Part shown: in pieces, positions 8,276-18,000 of the stretch
How positions within the stretch are numbered: position 1 is the first letter of the stretch
How the letters are laid out: each line of letters begins with the position of its first letter
Source: Ruminococcus sp.
GTDB taxonomy: Bacteria; Bacillota; Clostridia; Oscillospirales; Ruminococcaceae
DNA: 35,983 bases
Assembly: GCA_014799805.1 (NCBI GenBank)
Contig: JAAVHJ010000067.1
Location: 1-35,983, forward strand
Direction: 5' to 3'
Notes under the pieces: generated by a model
The model's database searches: none
What the model was told of the DNA's origin: nothing
What the model saw: only the letters and a program-made list of their open reading frames with translations
Translations under genes and position numbers: made by a program

Positions 8276-8860
8276 ATGTCCAAGAAGTTTATCATTGAAA
8301 CCTCTGCCCGTCATGTCCATGTGACACAAGAACATTTGGAAATTTTATTCGGCAAAGGTGCAACACTCACCCACAAAAAAGATTTGTCACAACCAGGACA
8401 ATATGCCTGTGAAGAACGTGTGACAATTGTAGGTTCTAAAAAAGAACTTGCAAATGTATCTATTTTGGGTCCAGTTCGTCCTGCAACACAGGTTGAACTT
8501 TCTGCAACAGATGCACGTTCCATTGGCATTTCTGCACCAATTCGTGAATCTGGTGATGTAGCTGGCTCTGGTGCCTGTAAAATTGTAGGTCCTTGCGGTG
8601 AAGTGGAAATTAACGAAGGTGTCATTGTTGCAAAGCGTCATATTCATTTGACACCAGAAGATGCCGAAGAATTAGGCGTTCAGGACAAAGAAGTTGTGTG
8701 GGTTCTGTGCAATACAGACGGTAGAAAAGCCATTTTAGGTGATGTTGTCTGCCGTGTGTCAGAAAAATTTGCAAGAGCTATGCACATTGATACGGACGAA
8801 TCCAATGCCATTGGTGCAGGTCGTAACTTAGAGGGCGAAATTATTAAAATTTCTGAATAA
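8276..8860 (+). CDS. pduL: PduL-type phosphate acyltransferase (phosphotransacylase)
   Basis: A 194-aa enzyme of the PduL family, which interconverts acyl-CoA (propanoyl- or acetyl-CoA) and acyl phosphate. The two PduL repeats are visible: HVH at residues 13-15 in the first and HIH at 122-124 in the second, with H170 in ARAMHID; these are the expected metal-binding histidines. ILGPVRPATQVELS is the conserved CoA-site region. No shell-targeting N-terminal helix and no microcompartment genes are nearby, so a cytosolic acetate or propionate energy role is likely. The start follows GGAGGA by nine bases; an upstream in-frame ATG at 8174 sits inside the promoter and is not used. Confidence 0.92.
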   Translation: MSKKFIIETSARHVHVTQEHLEILFGKGATLTHKKDLSQPGQYACEERVTIVGSKKELANVSILGPVRPATQVELSATDARSIGISAPIRESGDVAGSGACKIVGPCGEVEINEGVIVAKRHIHLTPEDAEELGVQDKEVVWVLCNTDGRKAILGDVVCRVSEKFARAMHIDTDESNAIGAGRNLEGEIIKISE

Positions 8861-8894
8861 TTTTATTAAATGCTCTGAAAAATTTCTGAAAATT

Positions 8895-8930
8895 ATCTGC
8901 ACAGGTATTTTTACTTGTGCAGATTTTTTT
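8895..8930 (+). terminator. Intrinsic terminator after pduL
   Basis: ATCTGCACA-G-GTA, loop TTTT, TAC-T-TGTGCAGAT forms a 13-bp stem with one G-T pair, followed by a run of T. It separates pduL from the nicotinamidase gene. Confidence 0.9.
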
Positions 8931-8974
8931 ATTTAAATGATTAATATTAATTTTAGTAATGGAGTGATATTTTT

Positions 8975-9616
8975 ATGATAGCTAGTTTAGAAAACTGGAA
9001 AAATCAAATTTCAGAATTACCAGAAATTTCAAGTCAGGATTTATTTTCTGGCAAAACTGCATTTGTAATTGTTGACATGGTAAATGGTTTTTTAACAGAG
9101 GGTATTTTATCCAGTCAAAATGCTTTGTCTGTCCTTCCAGCCGTAGAAAAATTATTATTATTTGCAAAAACCAATCAGATTCCTTGTGTGGCATTTGCTG
9201 ATTGTCATGAACCAGATTGCATAGAATTTCATTTTTTTCCGCCTCACTGTTTAAAAAATAGTTCTGAATCGGAAATTGCACCAAGTTTAGCAAAAATAGG
9301 CGGTTTTCAGAAAATTTGCAAAAATTCTACCAATGGTTTTTTTGCACCTGAATTCCAGAATTTTCTAAATCAACATGCCGAACTGGAAAAAATCATTATT
9401 TCTGGTGTTTGTACTGATATTTGTGTGATGCAATTTGCATTAAGTTTAAAAGCATTTTGCAATCAAAATAATAAAAATTTAGAAATTATCATTCCTGTAA
9501 ATACAGTACAAACTTATCATGCACCAGATCATAATGCAGAATTGATGCAATTAGTCGCATTGCAAATCATGACACAGGCTGGAATCAAATTAATTGGAGA
9601 GGTGAATTATTTATGA
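8975..9616 (+). CDS. pncA: Nicotinamidase (isochorismatase-like hydrolase)
   Basis: A 213-aa cysteine hydrolase that turns nicotinamide into nicotinate for NAD salvage. D34 in FVIVDMVNGF and C150 in SGVCTDICVMQ are the expected catalytic Asp and nucleophile; a lysine in GGFQKICK (K113 or K116) would complete the triad. D76, H78 and H86 fit the metal site. Identity within the isochorismatase superfamily is settled by the neighbour: its last four bases overlap the start of the nicotinate phosphoribosyltransferase, which uses its product. No canonical promoter is seen in the 45 bases after the pduL terminator, so its transcription start is unclear. Confidence 0.88.
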   Translation: MIASLENWKNQISELPEISSQDLFSGKTAFVIVDMVNGFLTEGILSSQNALSVLPAVEKLLLFAKTNQIPCVAFADCHEPDCIEFHFFPPHCLKNSSESEIAPSLAKIGGFQKICKNSTNGFFAPEFQNFLNQHAELEKIIISGVCTDICVMQFALSLKAFCNQNNKNLEIIIPVNTVQTYHAPDHNAELMQLVALQIMTQAGIKLIGEVNYL

Positions 9617-11055
9617 ATATCATGAATGAAAGAAATTTAAGTATGTTAGTTGATTTTTACGAATTAACAATGGGCAATGGTTTCCTGGAAAATAATTGCA
9701 GTGAAGAAATTGCTTATTTTGATATGTTCTACAGGAAAGCCCCTGATAATGCTGGGTTTGCTATCTGTGCAGGATTAGAACAAGTGATTCAGTATTTGAA
9801 AAATTTAAAATTTACGGAACAAGATATTAATTATTTAAAAACTAAAAATTTATTTAGCGAAAAATTTTTAGAATATTTAAAAAATTTCAAATTTTCCTGT
9901 GATGTCTGGGCAATTCCAGAGGGAACACCAATTTTTCCATTAGAGCCAATTTTGACTGTTAGAGGTCCAGCAATACAGGCACAGCTAATTGAAACTATGA
10001 TTTTATTAAGTATCAATCATCAAAGTTTAATTGCGACTAAGGCAAATCGCATTGTGACAGCTTCACAAGGTCGTCCTGTTATGGAATTTGGTTCACGCCG
10101 TGCGCAAGGCTATGATGGTGCAGTTTTAGGTGCAAGAGCGTCTTATATTGGCGGTGTTACTGGAACAGCCTGTGCAATTGCTGACAGAGAATTTCAAATC
10201 CCAGCACTTGGCACAATGGCACATAGTTGGATACAATTGTTTGATACAGAACTTGACGCTTTCAGAGCCTATGCGAAAATTTACCCTGATGACTGTACGT
10301 TTTTAGTTGATACTTACAGTGTATTACATTCAGGGATTCCCAATGCAATTACTGTTTTCAAAGAATTGGAACAGCAAGGGCATAAAGGCAAAGCGATTCG
10401 TATTGATAGTGGTGATATTGCTTATTTATCTAAAAAAGCCAGAAAAATGCTGGATAATGCAGGATTAAATTATATTGGCATAGTCGCTTCTAATTCTTTA
10501 GATGAATATATTATCCGTGATTTAATTATGCAGGGTGCGGAAATTACAAGTTTTGGTGTTGGCGAAAGATTAGTGACTTCTAAATCTGAACCAGTTTTCG
10601 GAGGCGTTTACAAATTATCTGCCATAAAAAAAAACGGCGAAATTATCCCAAAAATTAAAATTTCTGAAAATGCTGTCAAAATTACAAATCCGTCTTTTAA
10701 GACAGTTTGGAGATTATTTGATAACCAGAGTAACAAAGCTATTGCAGATGTTATCACTTTGCATGATGAAGTAATTGACAACAAACAGCCTTATGAAATT
10801 TTTGATCCGATTCATACTTATAAAAGAAAAATAATTACTAATTTTACAGCGAAAAAATTACAAGTGCCAATTTTTAGAAAAGGCGAATGTGTGTATACTA
10901 GCCCTATACTTGAAGAAATTCAGACTTATTGCAAAAATCAGTTAGAAACACTTTGGGAAGAAGTCAAACGTTTTGAAAATCCACAGACTTATTTTGTGGA
11001 TTTATCTCAAGAACTTTGGGATTTAAAACATGATATGTTAAAAACAACATTTTAA
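9613..11055 (+). CDS. pncB: Nicotinate phosphoribosyltransferase
   Basis: A 480-aa enzyme that makes nicotinate mononucleotide from nicotinate and PRPP with ATP (Preiss-Handler salvage). LVDFYELTMGNGFL at the N-terminus, EFGSRRAQGYDGAVLGARAS, GTMAHSWIQLF and IRIDSGDIAYLSKKAR are the family motifs, the last in the phosphoribosyl-binding barrel. The length is normal for the PncB type found in Firmicutes. It overlaps pncA by four bases (ATGA), so the two steps are made together. Presumed target of NrtR, but no operator copy is seen directly in front of pncA. Confidence 0.96.
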   Translation: MNIMNERNLSMLVDFYELTMGNGFLENNCSEEIAYFDMFYRKAPDNAGFAICAGLEQVIQYLKNLKFTEQDINYLKTKNLFSEKFLEYLKNFKFSCDVWAIPEGTPIFPLEPILTVRGPAIQAQLIETMILLSINHQSLIATKANRIVTASQGRPVMEFGSRRAQGYDGAVLGARASYIGGVTGTACAIADREFQIPALGTMAHSWIQLFDTELDAFRAYAKIYPDDCTFLVDTYSVLHSGIPNAITVFKELEQQGHKGKAIRIDSGDIAYLSKKARKMLDNAGLNYIGIVASNSLDEYIIRDLIMQGAEITSFGVGERLVTSKSEPVFGGVYKLSAIKKNGEIIPKIKISENAVKITNPSFKTVWRLFDNQSNKAIADVITLHDEVIDNKQPYEIFDPIHTYKRKIITNFTAKKLQVPIFRKGECVYTSPILEEIQTYCKNQLETLWEEVKRFENPQTYFVDLSQELWDLKHDMLKTTF

Positions 11056-11093
11056 TTAAATTTTAATGATACTATGACAGGAGGAAAATTTAT

Positions 11094-11867
11094 ATGAGTA
11101 TTTTTGATATATTTCATAAAAAACCAGAAAATAACCAAAAAAAAGAAATTTCTAAAACAGATACTATTGAAAAAAATGAAGAAGATAAAAGAGCAAGAGA
11201 CGAAAAGATTATGAAAAATTTAGAGGAACATTTAGAAGAACAACGCAAAACAGACCCCCTAATTGGTGCAAAAGTAGGAGCAAAAATGATTTATTCCCAG
11301 ATAGTAGAGAATTTAAAAGAAACAGATAATAAATTAAATGTTGATAATTTGTTATTAGTGTGCAGTGGACTTGCGGGCATGTCTTGCCAAATGACTGTGA
11401 GAAAATTAGCAGAATTAAAACAGCTCCCTTTGAAACAAGTGTTAATTTTAGTAGAATATAAAAATGGCAAAAAATATCTCATGGGTGATAATTTAAATTA
11501 TTTTTTGCTGGAAAGTCAATTTTCAGTTTATCATCTAGTGCTTGGGATTTATCATCATATTGTACCTGAAAAGCCTTTGCCAGATATGCACCAATATGTA
11601 CGGACATGTATTGATAATTTAGGAAAAGAAAATTATAAACTTTGGGATAAAATTTTAGAACAAGATATTAAAAAAATAAATTTTTCATTCTGGGAAAAAT
11701 CACATACTGTTGCAGAAAGATATTGCAAAACGCCTGAAGAACTTCCAATTTTATATGGACTTATTTTACAGAACGCAATGGAAATGGCGATAAAAGTTAT
11801 TGACGCAGAAAAAGTGCTTGACCTGACCATAGAAAATATTTTATTTTCTGCCAAATTAGATTATTAA
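11094..11867 (+). CDS. Unrecognised 257-aa soluble protein following pncB
   Basis: No family recognised. The first 55 residues are highly charged and rich in K and E (probably disordered or helical); the rest looks like a compact alpha/beta protein. A LLLVCSGLAGMSCQM segment at about residues 87-101 begins the folded part, followed by LVEYKNGKKYLMGDNLN. There is no signal peptide or membrane helix. A GGAGG site precedes the ATG by nine bases. It begins 38 bases after pncB with no terminator or clear promoter between, so it may be cotranscribed with pncAB; a link with NAD metabolism is only a guess from position. Confidence 0.75.
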   Translation: MSIFDIFHKKPENNQKKEISKTDTIEKNEEDKRARDEKIMKNLEEHLEEQRKTDPLIGAKVGAKMIYSQIVENLKETDNKLNVDNLLLVCSGLAGMSCQMTVRKLAELKQLPLKQVLILVEYKNGKKYLMGDNLNYFLLESQFSVYHLVLGIYHHIVPEKPLPDMHQYVRTCIDNLGKENYKLWDKILEQDIKKINFSFWEKSHTVAERYCKTPEELPILYGLILQNAMEMAIKVIDAEKVLDLTIENILFSAKLDY

Positions 11868-11872
11868 TAGGC

Positions 11873-11901
11873 TTGCAATTTTTTAAAAACTATGCTATAA
11901 T
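11873..11901 (+). promoter_or_regulatory. Sigma-A promoter of the MTA/SAH nucleosidase gene
   Basis: TTGCAA (11873-11878), 17 bases, TATAAT (11896-11901), 45 bases before the ATG at 11947. Confidence 0.8.
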
Positions 11902-11946
11902 AAAATAAATGATATTATATTAGCAATTAGCAAAGGAGAATTTCAC

Positions 11947-12624
11947 ATGAAAATGATTGGTATCATTGGAGCAATGCCATCTGAATTAAAAGACATTCAA
12001 TCTGCACAAGTGAATCCTGTAAAAACAAAAATTGCAGGCTATGAATTTTATGAAAGTATGCATAATGGAAACAAAATTATTACTGTATGTTGTGGAATTG
12101 GAAAAGTCAATGCTGGAATTTGTACGCAAATTTTAATTGACAAATTTCAAGTAGAGCAAATTATTAACACAGGCATTGCTGGTGGTATGAAACCAGATAT
12201 TAAAATTTTAGAAATTGTTATTTCAACAAGTGTATTATCTCATGATTTAGATTCGCATTTCTTAAATGATTATCCGCCCTATCATGCAGAATTTGAAGCA
12301 GATAGCAACTTGCAAAAACTTGCAAAATCTGTCTGTGATGAGAAGCAAATTATTACACATGCAGGTAAAATTATTTCTGGTGATATATTTGTAACAGACA
12401 GTGCTGTCAAAGCAAATTTAGTAAAACAACATAATCCTTATGCCGTAGATATGGAAACTTCTGCAATTGGACAATGTGCATGGAGAAATCAAATTCCATT
12501 TGTTAGTGTGAGATGTATTTCTGATTTAGCAGATGATGACGGTGCAATGTCTTTTGATGAATTTGAAAAAATTGCTGTAAAACGAGTGGCTGAAATTGTT
12601 TTGACCATGTGCGAAAAAGCTTAA
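11947..12624 (+). CDS. mtnN: 5'-methylthioadenosine/S-adenosylhomocysteine nucleosidase
   Basis: A 225-aa enzyme that cleaves adenine from MTA and SAH in the methyl and methionine cycles. The N-terminus MIGIIGAMPSEL aligns E13 with the catalytic Glu12 of the E. coli enzyme; CGIGKVNAGI and NTGIAGGM form the substrate pocket; DMETSAIGQ carries the ribose-binding Glu, and ISDLADDDG carries the catalytic Asp. Its own promoter and a shared terminator make it a single-gene unit. A clear AAAGGAGA ribosome site precedes the ATG. Confidence 0.95.
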   Translation: MKMIGIIGAMPSELKDIQSAQVNPVKTKIAGYEFYESMHNGNKIITVCCGIGKVNAGICTQILIDKFQVEQIINTGIAGGMKPDIKILEIVISTSVLSHDLDSHFLNDYPPYHAEFEADSNLQKLAKSVCDEKQIITHAGKIISGDIFVTDSAVKANLVKQHNPYAVDMETSAIGQCAWRNQIPFVSVRCISDLADDDGAMSFDEFEKIAVKRVAEIVLTMCEKA

Positions 12625-12629
12625 ATAGC

Positions 12630-12665
12630 AAAAAGACCCCCGTCTATCAAGACGAGGGTTTTATT
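12630..12665. terminator. Bidirectional terminator between mtnN and the flavodoxin gene
   Basis: ACCCCCGTCT (12636-12645), loop ATCA, AGACGAGGGT (12650-12659) with a single mismatch; T runs follow on both strands. It serves both converging transcripts. Confidence 0.9.
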
Positions 12666-12667
12666 AA

Positions 12668-13144
12668 TTATTGAAATTTTTTAATAAATTTTTCCAGCTC
12701 TGCAACAGATGAATGATTTAAAAGCATTCCTTCTGTTAGAATAGCCGAATCAGAAACACTGTTTTTTAAATTATCAACTGTTTTTCCAAAGCCACTACTG
12801 CCAGAAGTTGCAAATAAAATAATTTTCTTACCTGAAAAATCATAGCTTTCTAAAAACGTATTAATAATTGTTGGTGCAATATACCACCAAATCGGAAACC
12901 CTAAAAAAATCACATCATATGCTGAAATATCAGCATTTTTATCTGCAAGAGCAGGACGGGAAGATTTATTTTTCATTTCAACAGAACTACGAGAATTTGG
13001 ATTCTGCCAATCTAAATCAGCATTTGTATAGTTTACTTCTGGTTTAATTTCATAAAGATTGGCATCTGCTACTTGTGCTAATTCTTTTGCGACTTTTGCA
13101 GTCACACCACTTGCTGAAAAATAAGCGACTAATTTTTTAGACAT
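12668..13144 (-). CDS. Flavodoxin family protein
   Basis: A 158-aa flavodoxin-fold protein. The phosphate-binding loop of the FMN site is FSASGVTAKVAK at residues 9-20, after the first beta strand; FLGFPIWWYIAPTIINTFLE is the aromatic flavin-contacting loop and LFATSGSSGFG the third loop. Such proteins act as small electron carriers or NADPH-dependent reductases. It starts three bases after the stop of the iron alcohol dehydrogenase and is last in its operon, suggesting a shared redox or detoxifying role, for instance with aldehydes. Confidence 0.88.
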   Translation of the reverse strand: MSKKLVAYFSASGVTAKVAKELAQVADANLYEIKPEVNYTNADLDWQNPNSRSSVEMKNKSSRPALADKNADISAYDVIFLGFPIWWYIAPTIINTFLESYDFSGKKIILFATSGSSGFGKTVDNLKNSVSDSAILTEGMLLNHSSVAELEKFIKKFQ

Positions 13145-13147
13145 AGT

Positions 13148-14314
13148 TTACATACTCTCCTTTAGAATTTCAATAATTTCATCATGATTTAATTTTTTAT
13201 AACCACCCTCACAAATAAATGACCCATTGGCAATGCCCTCTAGCATATCTTCTGTCACACCTAATTCAGAAATATGCATGACAAGACCAATTTCTTTCAT
13301 CCATGCTTCCATTGCAAGCAAGCCTTCATTTGCAATTTCTTCATCAGATTTATTATCTGGGGTGATATTCCAGACATTGATTGCAAAACGCTTGAATTTT
13401 TCCAGACCATAAGGCATTACATAATGATAATATGCCATAGAAATTGCTGAAAGTGTCATACCATGCGTCGCATCTGTATAAGCTCCGATAGATTGCCCTA
13501 TCATATGAACCATCCAGTCAGTTGTTTTTCCTTTTGCAACCATAGTATTTAATGCCCATGTTGCAACCCACATAATATTACTACGTGCTTCATAATTTTC
13601 AGGATTTTCAACTGCAATTCTGGAGCTGTAAATTAAAGATTTCATTAAGCCTTCCATCACATAATCAGACGTACAATCATCAAAATCTGAAAAATACTGC
13701 TCTGTGATATGATTAAAAATATCATAAAAGCCTGCTATCATTTGATATTTTGGCAATGTAAACGTATAAACAGGATTTAAAATAGAAAACTTCGGGAATA
13801 CATTTTCGCCAAATACATGACCTATTTTCAATTTAGATTCATGATTAGTAATTACTGCACCGCCATTCATTTCTGAACCTGTGCCAACCATTGTTAAAAT
13901 ACAGCCTACAGGAATAATTTTATTATCTACATCTTCCATACGCAAATAATATTTTTCCCATGGGTCTTCTTCACAGTAAGCAGACACAGACAAAACTTTT
14001 GCATAGTCACAGACAGAACCGCCACCCACAGCAAGAATCAAGTCAATTTGATTTTCCTTTGCAAGTTTACAACCCTCATATAATTTATTTACAGTAGGAT
14101 TTGGCATAACACTAGACAGCTCCACAATATTTTTGCCGTTGTCACTTAAAATTTTTACGACTTCATCATAAAGTCCTGATTTCTTAATAGAACCGCTTCC
14201 ATAAGTAAGCAAAATATTTTTGCCATAATTTGCAAGTTCTTCATTTAAATGCTCTAATGCATTTTCTCCAAAATAGATTTTTGTAGGGTTGCAATACGTA
14301 AAATTACCTAACAT
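13148..14314 (-). CDS. Iron-containing alcohol dehydrogenase (butanol dehydrogenase/YqhD-like)
   Basis: A 388-aa group III alcohol dehydrogenase that reduces aldehydes with NAD(P)H. The nucleotide-binding GGGS is at residues 97-100 and VGTGSEMNGGAVITN at about 143-157. The four iron ligands are present: D198 and H202 in GFYDIFNHITEQYF, H270 in WMVHMIGQ and H284 in DATHGM. The NAFTYCNPTKIYFG-like N-terminus (here NFTYCNPTKIYFG) is typical of the BdhA/YqhD branch. It lies between the acetyltransferase and the flavodoxin gene in one minus-strand operon. Substrate cannot be read from the sequence. Confidence 0.94.
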   Translation of the reverse strand: MLGNFTYCNPTKIYFGENALEHLNEELANYGKNILLTYGSGSIKKSGLYDEVVKILSDNGKNIVELSSVMPNPTVNKLYEGCKLAKENQIDLILAVGGGSVCDYAKVLSVSAYCEEDPWEKYYLRMEDVDNKIIPVGCILTMVGTGSEMNGGAVITNHESKLKIGHVFGENVFPKFSILNPVYTFTLPKYQMIAGFYDIFNHITEQYFSDFDDCTSDYVMEGLMKSLIYSSRIAVENPENYEARSNIMWVATWALNTMVAKGKTTDWMVHMIGQSIGAYTDATHGMTLSAISMAYYHYVMPYGLEKFKRFAINVWNITPDNKSDEEIANEGLLAMEAWMKEIGLVMHISELGVTEDMLEGIANGSFICEGGYKKLNHDEIIEILKESM

Positions 14315-14335
14315 AAAATAAGTTTCCTCCTGTGA

Positions 14336-14884
14336 TTAAAATTTATTTTTATCCAGTATTTTAATTACTTTTGCTGGATTTCCAACTGCAACAGCATAAT
14401 CTGGTACATCTTTTGTCACAACAGAACCTGCACCAATAATTGCATATTTTCCGACACAAACACCAGCTAAAATAGTTGCTCCTGCACCAATCCATACACC
14501 TTGTTTAATTACTACTGGTTTACAAGTCAATATCATTCTATGATAAGGGTCATGATTATTAGAAATTAATTGTGCATTACAAGCTATTTGCACGTCATCT
14601 TCAATGGTAATTCCTCCACGACCCATGAAAAGCACATTGCTATTAATAAATACATGATTACCAATTTTTATATTTTCTGGACAAACAATAGAATTTAATG
14701 GTGACATCATCACGCTATTTTCTCCAATATTGCCCCTGAACAATGTTTTTAATAATTTTAGATATTCAGCTGTCATAGGCATTGTATGATTTAATTGAAA
14801 TAAAATTTCTCTATTTATTTCTGCTTTTTTTGTTTCATCTGGATTCGGAATGCTAATATCTACTCTAATTTCTTCACATTTCAT
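14336..14884 (-). CDS. Hexapeptide-repeat (left-handed beta-helix) O-acetyltransferase, maltose/galactoside type
   Basis: A 182-aa CoA-dependent acetyltransferase. The N-terminal helical part (about 20-50) leads into hexapeptide repeats from about residue 52 ([63 protein letters not shown], here cited in pieces). H111 in NNHDPYHR is the expected catalytic histidine. The ATG at 14884 is chosen because TTGGAGA lies about eleven bases upstream; a longer reading frame begins inside the promoter. It is first in the operon with the alcohol dehydrogenase. The acceptor is unknown. Confidence 0.9.
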   Translation of the reverse strand: MKCEEIRVDISIPNPDETKKAEINREILFQLNHTMPMTAEYLKLLKTLFRGNIGENSVMMSPLNSIVCPENIKIGNHVFINSNVLFMGRGGITIEDDVQIACNAQLISNNHDPYHRMILTCKPVVIKQGVWIGAGATILAGVCVGKYAIIGAGSVVTKDVPDYAVAVGNPAKVIKILDKNKF

Positions 14885-14930
14885 TTGTTTTAATCTCCAA
14901 TTTTTTGATTCTAATTTGAATACTACAGGT

Positions 14931-14959
14931 ATTATAACACAAAATTTCATGATTGTCAA
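14931..14959 (-). promoter_or_regulatory. Consensus sigma-A promoter of the acetyltransferase-ADH-flavodoxin operon
   Basis: On the minus strand TTGACA (14954-14959), exactly 17 bases, TATAAT (14931-14936): a full consensus match, about 50 bases before the ATG. It stands back to back with the promoter of the dockerin protein. Confidence 0.92.
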
Positions 14960-14981
14960 CTAATATTTTTGTAAAATTTTC

Positions 14982-15010
14982 TTGATTTTTTTATGATTTC
15001 AGTGTATAAT
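14982..15010 (+). promoter_or_regulatory. Sigma-A promoter of the dockerin protein gene
   Basis: TTGATT (14982-14987), 17 bases, TATAAT (15005-15010). An AGAAAGG ribosome site follows before the ATG at 15040. Confidence 0.8.
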
Positions 15011-15039
15011 AATATTACTATATAGAAAGGCGTGCTATT

Positions 15040-18000
15040 ATGAAAAAAATAGAACTATTTAAAAAATTAGCATTGGCTACAATGACACAAGCATTGTTAT
15101 TATTTTCAATGCCTGTCATGCCAGCTACAGCGAAAAATACGACAGAGCAGTTACATAATATCGTACTTTTTGCACAGTTTAATTCGCTTGCAGAGTCAAA
15201 TTTCATGCAAGAACGTACAGAAGATATGATTTCTATGTGCAATGCAACAGATACATTACATTCATTATCTGGCTATATTAATGCAATTTCCTATCATCAA
15301 ATGCAAGTTACAAGTTATTTTCCGCAAATGCAAAATAATATCATCATTCCCTATGTCATGCAGGCTAGTGAAAATAATTATTTAACTTGTGAGCAAATCG
15401 CAATAGAAATTTTGCAGAATATCACTATTCCAGATAATATTTCTATGGACGCAAATTCTGACGGCATTGTAGATAATATTATTTTAGTCGTTGATGGTGA
15501 AGCAAAAGACATGAATTCTCCCCTATGGGCAAGAGCTTTTTCTCTGAATGGCATGCAGTTAAATGGACTTGCTGTCAATCGTGTGAATATTCAAAACAGC
15601 TCACAGCTTTTTGAAAATCAAATTACAGGAGCTGAAGGCGTTTTATGTCATGAATTTTTGCATTCTTTGGGATATCCTGATTTATATCGCAATGACAGAA
15701 CAGGTACACCAGTTGGACTTTGGGATATTATGGCATCTAATTCTGTGTTTTTGCAATATCCGCTTGCCTATCATAGGGCAAAAATTTCTAATTGGCTGGA
15801 TTCTGAAGATATTACAAAAACTGGAACATATACGATTTATCCTGCATCTTCTGATAACGGAAATAGACTTTATTTATTAAAAACGCCCCTCTCCGATACA
15901 GAATTTTTTGCTATAGAATATCGAAAACAGAGTGCAAGATATTCTAACGAATTAGATACTAAAATTTATGGCACAGGCTTAGTAATTTATCGTGTCAATA
16001 CAGAAATAGACGGAAATTTTAAATCTGATCAGGATGAAATATATATATTCCGTCCAGAAGAAACTGCTCTCGATGCAGGAGAGGGAAATATTTTTTTATC
16101 TAATTATGGCGGAACAAATGCCCCTGATTCTATAGGTTCTCTTGACTGGAATGCAGATATTACTGAAAATGCACTTGTATATTCTAATGGCACAAATAGC
16201 GGAATTTATATTCATGATATTATCATGAACGAAGAAGCATTGACTTTTTCTGTTGATTTTGCAGATGTTTCAGAGGCGAAACTTTGGGAAAGTGTCAATC
16301 ATAATTTAGAAAATAATAAGCCTTATCAATTAGCAACTTCAAATGATAACACAGTATATTTAATTACTTCTGATAATAATTATGCACAATTATATCAGCT
16401 TGATGATAATAAATTAATTAAAACAGGTAATTTACTTGGTTCTGGGCAATATATGGACATGAATCAACCAAAGCTTGTATGCTCTGGAAATACACCTTAT
16501 GTGTTATATCAAGATAAAAATTTTATATTACATGTATGCAAATATGATACAGTATCTGGTATCTGGACGGAAATTTATAAAACAACAGAACTTGCACAAT
16601 ATGCAGATATCATAGCTGATAATCATAAATTATATGTTACATATACAACAGGAAATTTTCCATATGCATTGCATGCTGTTTGCTATGACACGCAAATAGA
16701 AAAATCAGAAATAATTGGTAATACAATTGCAACAAATGCTTGTAATATGTCAATTGCAATTTTAAATCATAATCCAGTTATTGCTTATCGTGATATTAAT
16801 GACGAAAATAAACCAAAACTTGCCATTTATGAAAATCATAACTGGCAGATTACAACAATTTCAGATAATGCTTGTGGTACAGTTTCTATGACATCAGATG
16901 GTAATACTGCATGGATTGCACCGTCTGGAAATGGAAAAGCAGTTTATCAATTTTCAGATAAAAAACTAACAGCTTATCCTTTACCAGAATCTATTTCTGA
17001 AAATATTTTTACACAAGTACCAATTTTGATTAATAATAAATGCTATTTAGCAGTGAATACACAGAATCCAGATGAATTAGCTGTTTATTATTTAAATAAT
17101 ACCAATTGGGAGCTGACAGGAAATCTATTAGCAACAGATATTGTCAATAGTTTATCACTTACCTATAGCAAGCAAATATTATATTGCTCTTATTATACTG
17201 ATAATGGTACAGCAATTATTCGTCAGTTAAAACTGGATTCATTAAATCAAAATAATTCACATACAGGTGATATCAATGCAGATGGTAAATTTGATATTTT
17301 AGATATTATATTATTAAAAAAATGGCTTCTTGCTGTACCAGATACGACACTTGCCGATTGGCAAGCAGGAGATTTATCTCAAGATGGCATATTAAATATT
17401 TTTGATTTCTGCAAAATGAAATATATGCTATTACAGGAATTAGAAAAAAATACAAATTCTGCTAACTATCAAAATGCACCTGATACAAAATCCAGTGAAA
17501 TTATACACACAGGAGATATAAACGCAGACGGTGAATTTGATATGTTAGATATCATATTATTAAAAAAGTGGCTTCTTGCTGTTCCAGATACTAAACTTGA
17601 TGACTGGCAGGCAGGTGATTTCTATGAAGATAATAAATTAAATATTTTTGATTTCTGCAAAATGAAATATATGCTGTTACAGAAATTAAATAATAATAAT
17701 AATAATAATAATATCATTCATGTTACAAATTCTGACGAATTACAAAATGCCCTTGAACAAGCAAAAGCTGGTGATGAAATTATACTTGCTTCTGGAACCT
17801 ATATCTATCATGGAGAAACAAGCAAAGGGCGTACATTTACAGGTACAGCAGACGGTACAGAAGAAAATCCAATTATACTTCGTTCTGAAAATCCTGATAA
17901 ACCAGCTATTCTTGAGGGAGCAACGATTGATAGTAATTATGGGTTAACAATTACTGGTGATTATTGGATAGTCAAAGATATAATTATTACAAATTCTTCT

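Noticed and set aside
14885-14959. 25-codon N-terminal extension of the hexapeptide acetyltransferase
   Set aside because: The extension covers the consensus promoter, and a good ribosome site precedes the internal ATG at 14884.
17689-17712. (AAT)8 tract as a phase-variation switch
   Set aside because: The repeat unit is three bases inside a coding frame, so length changes cannot switch the frame; it only varies an Asn linker.
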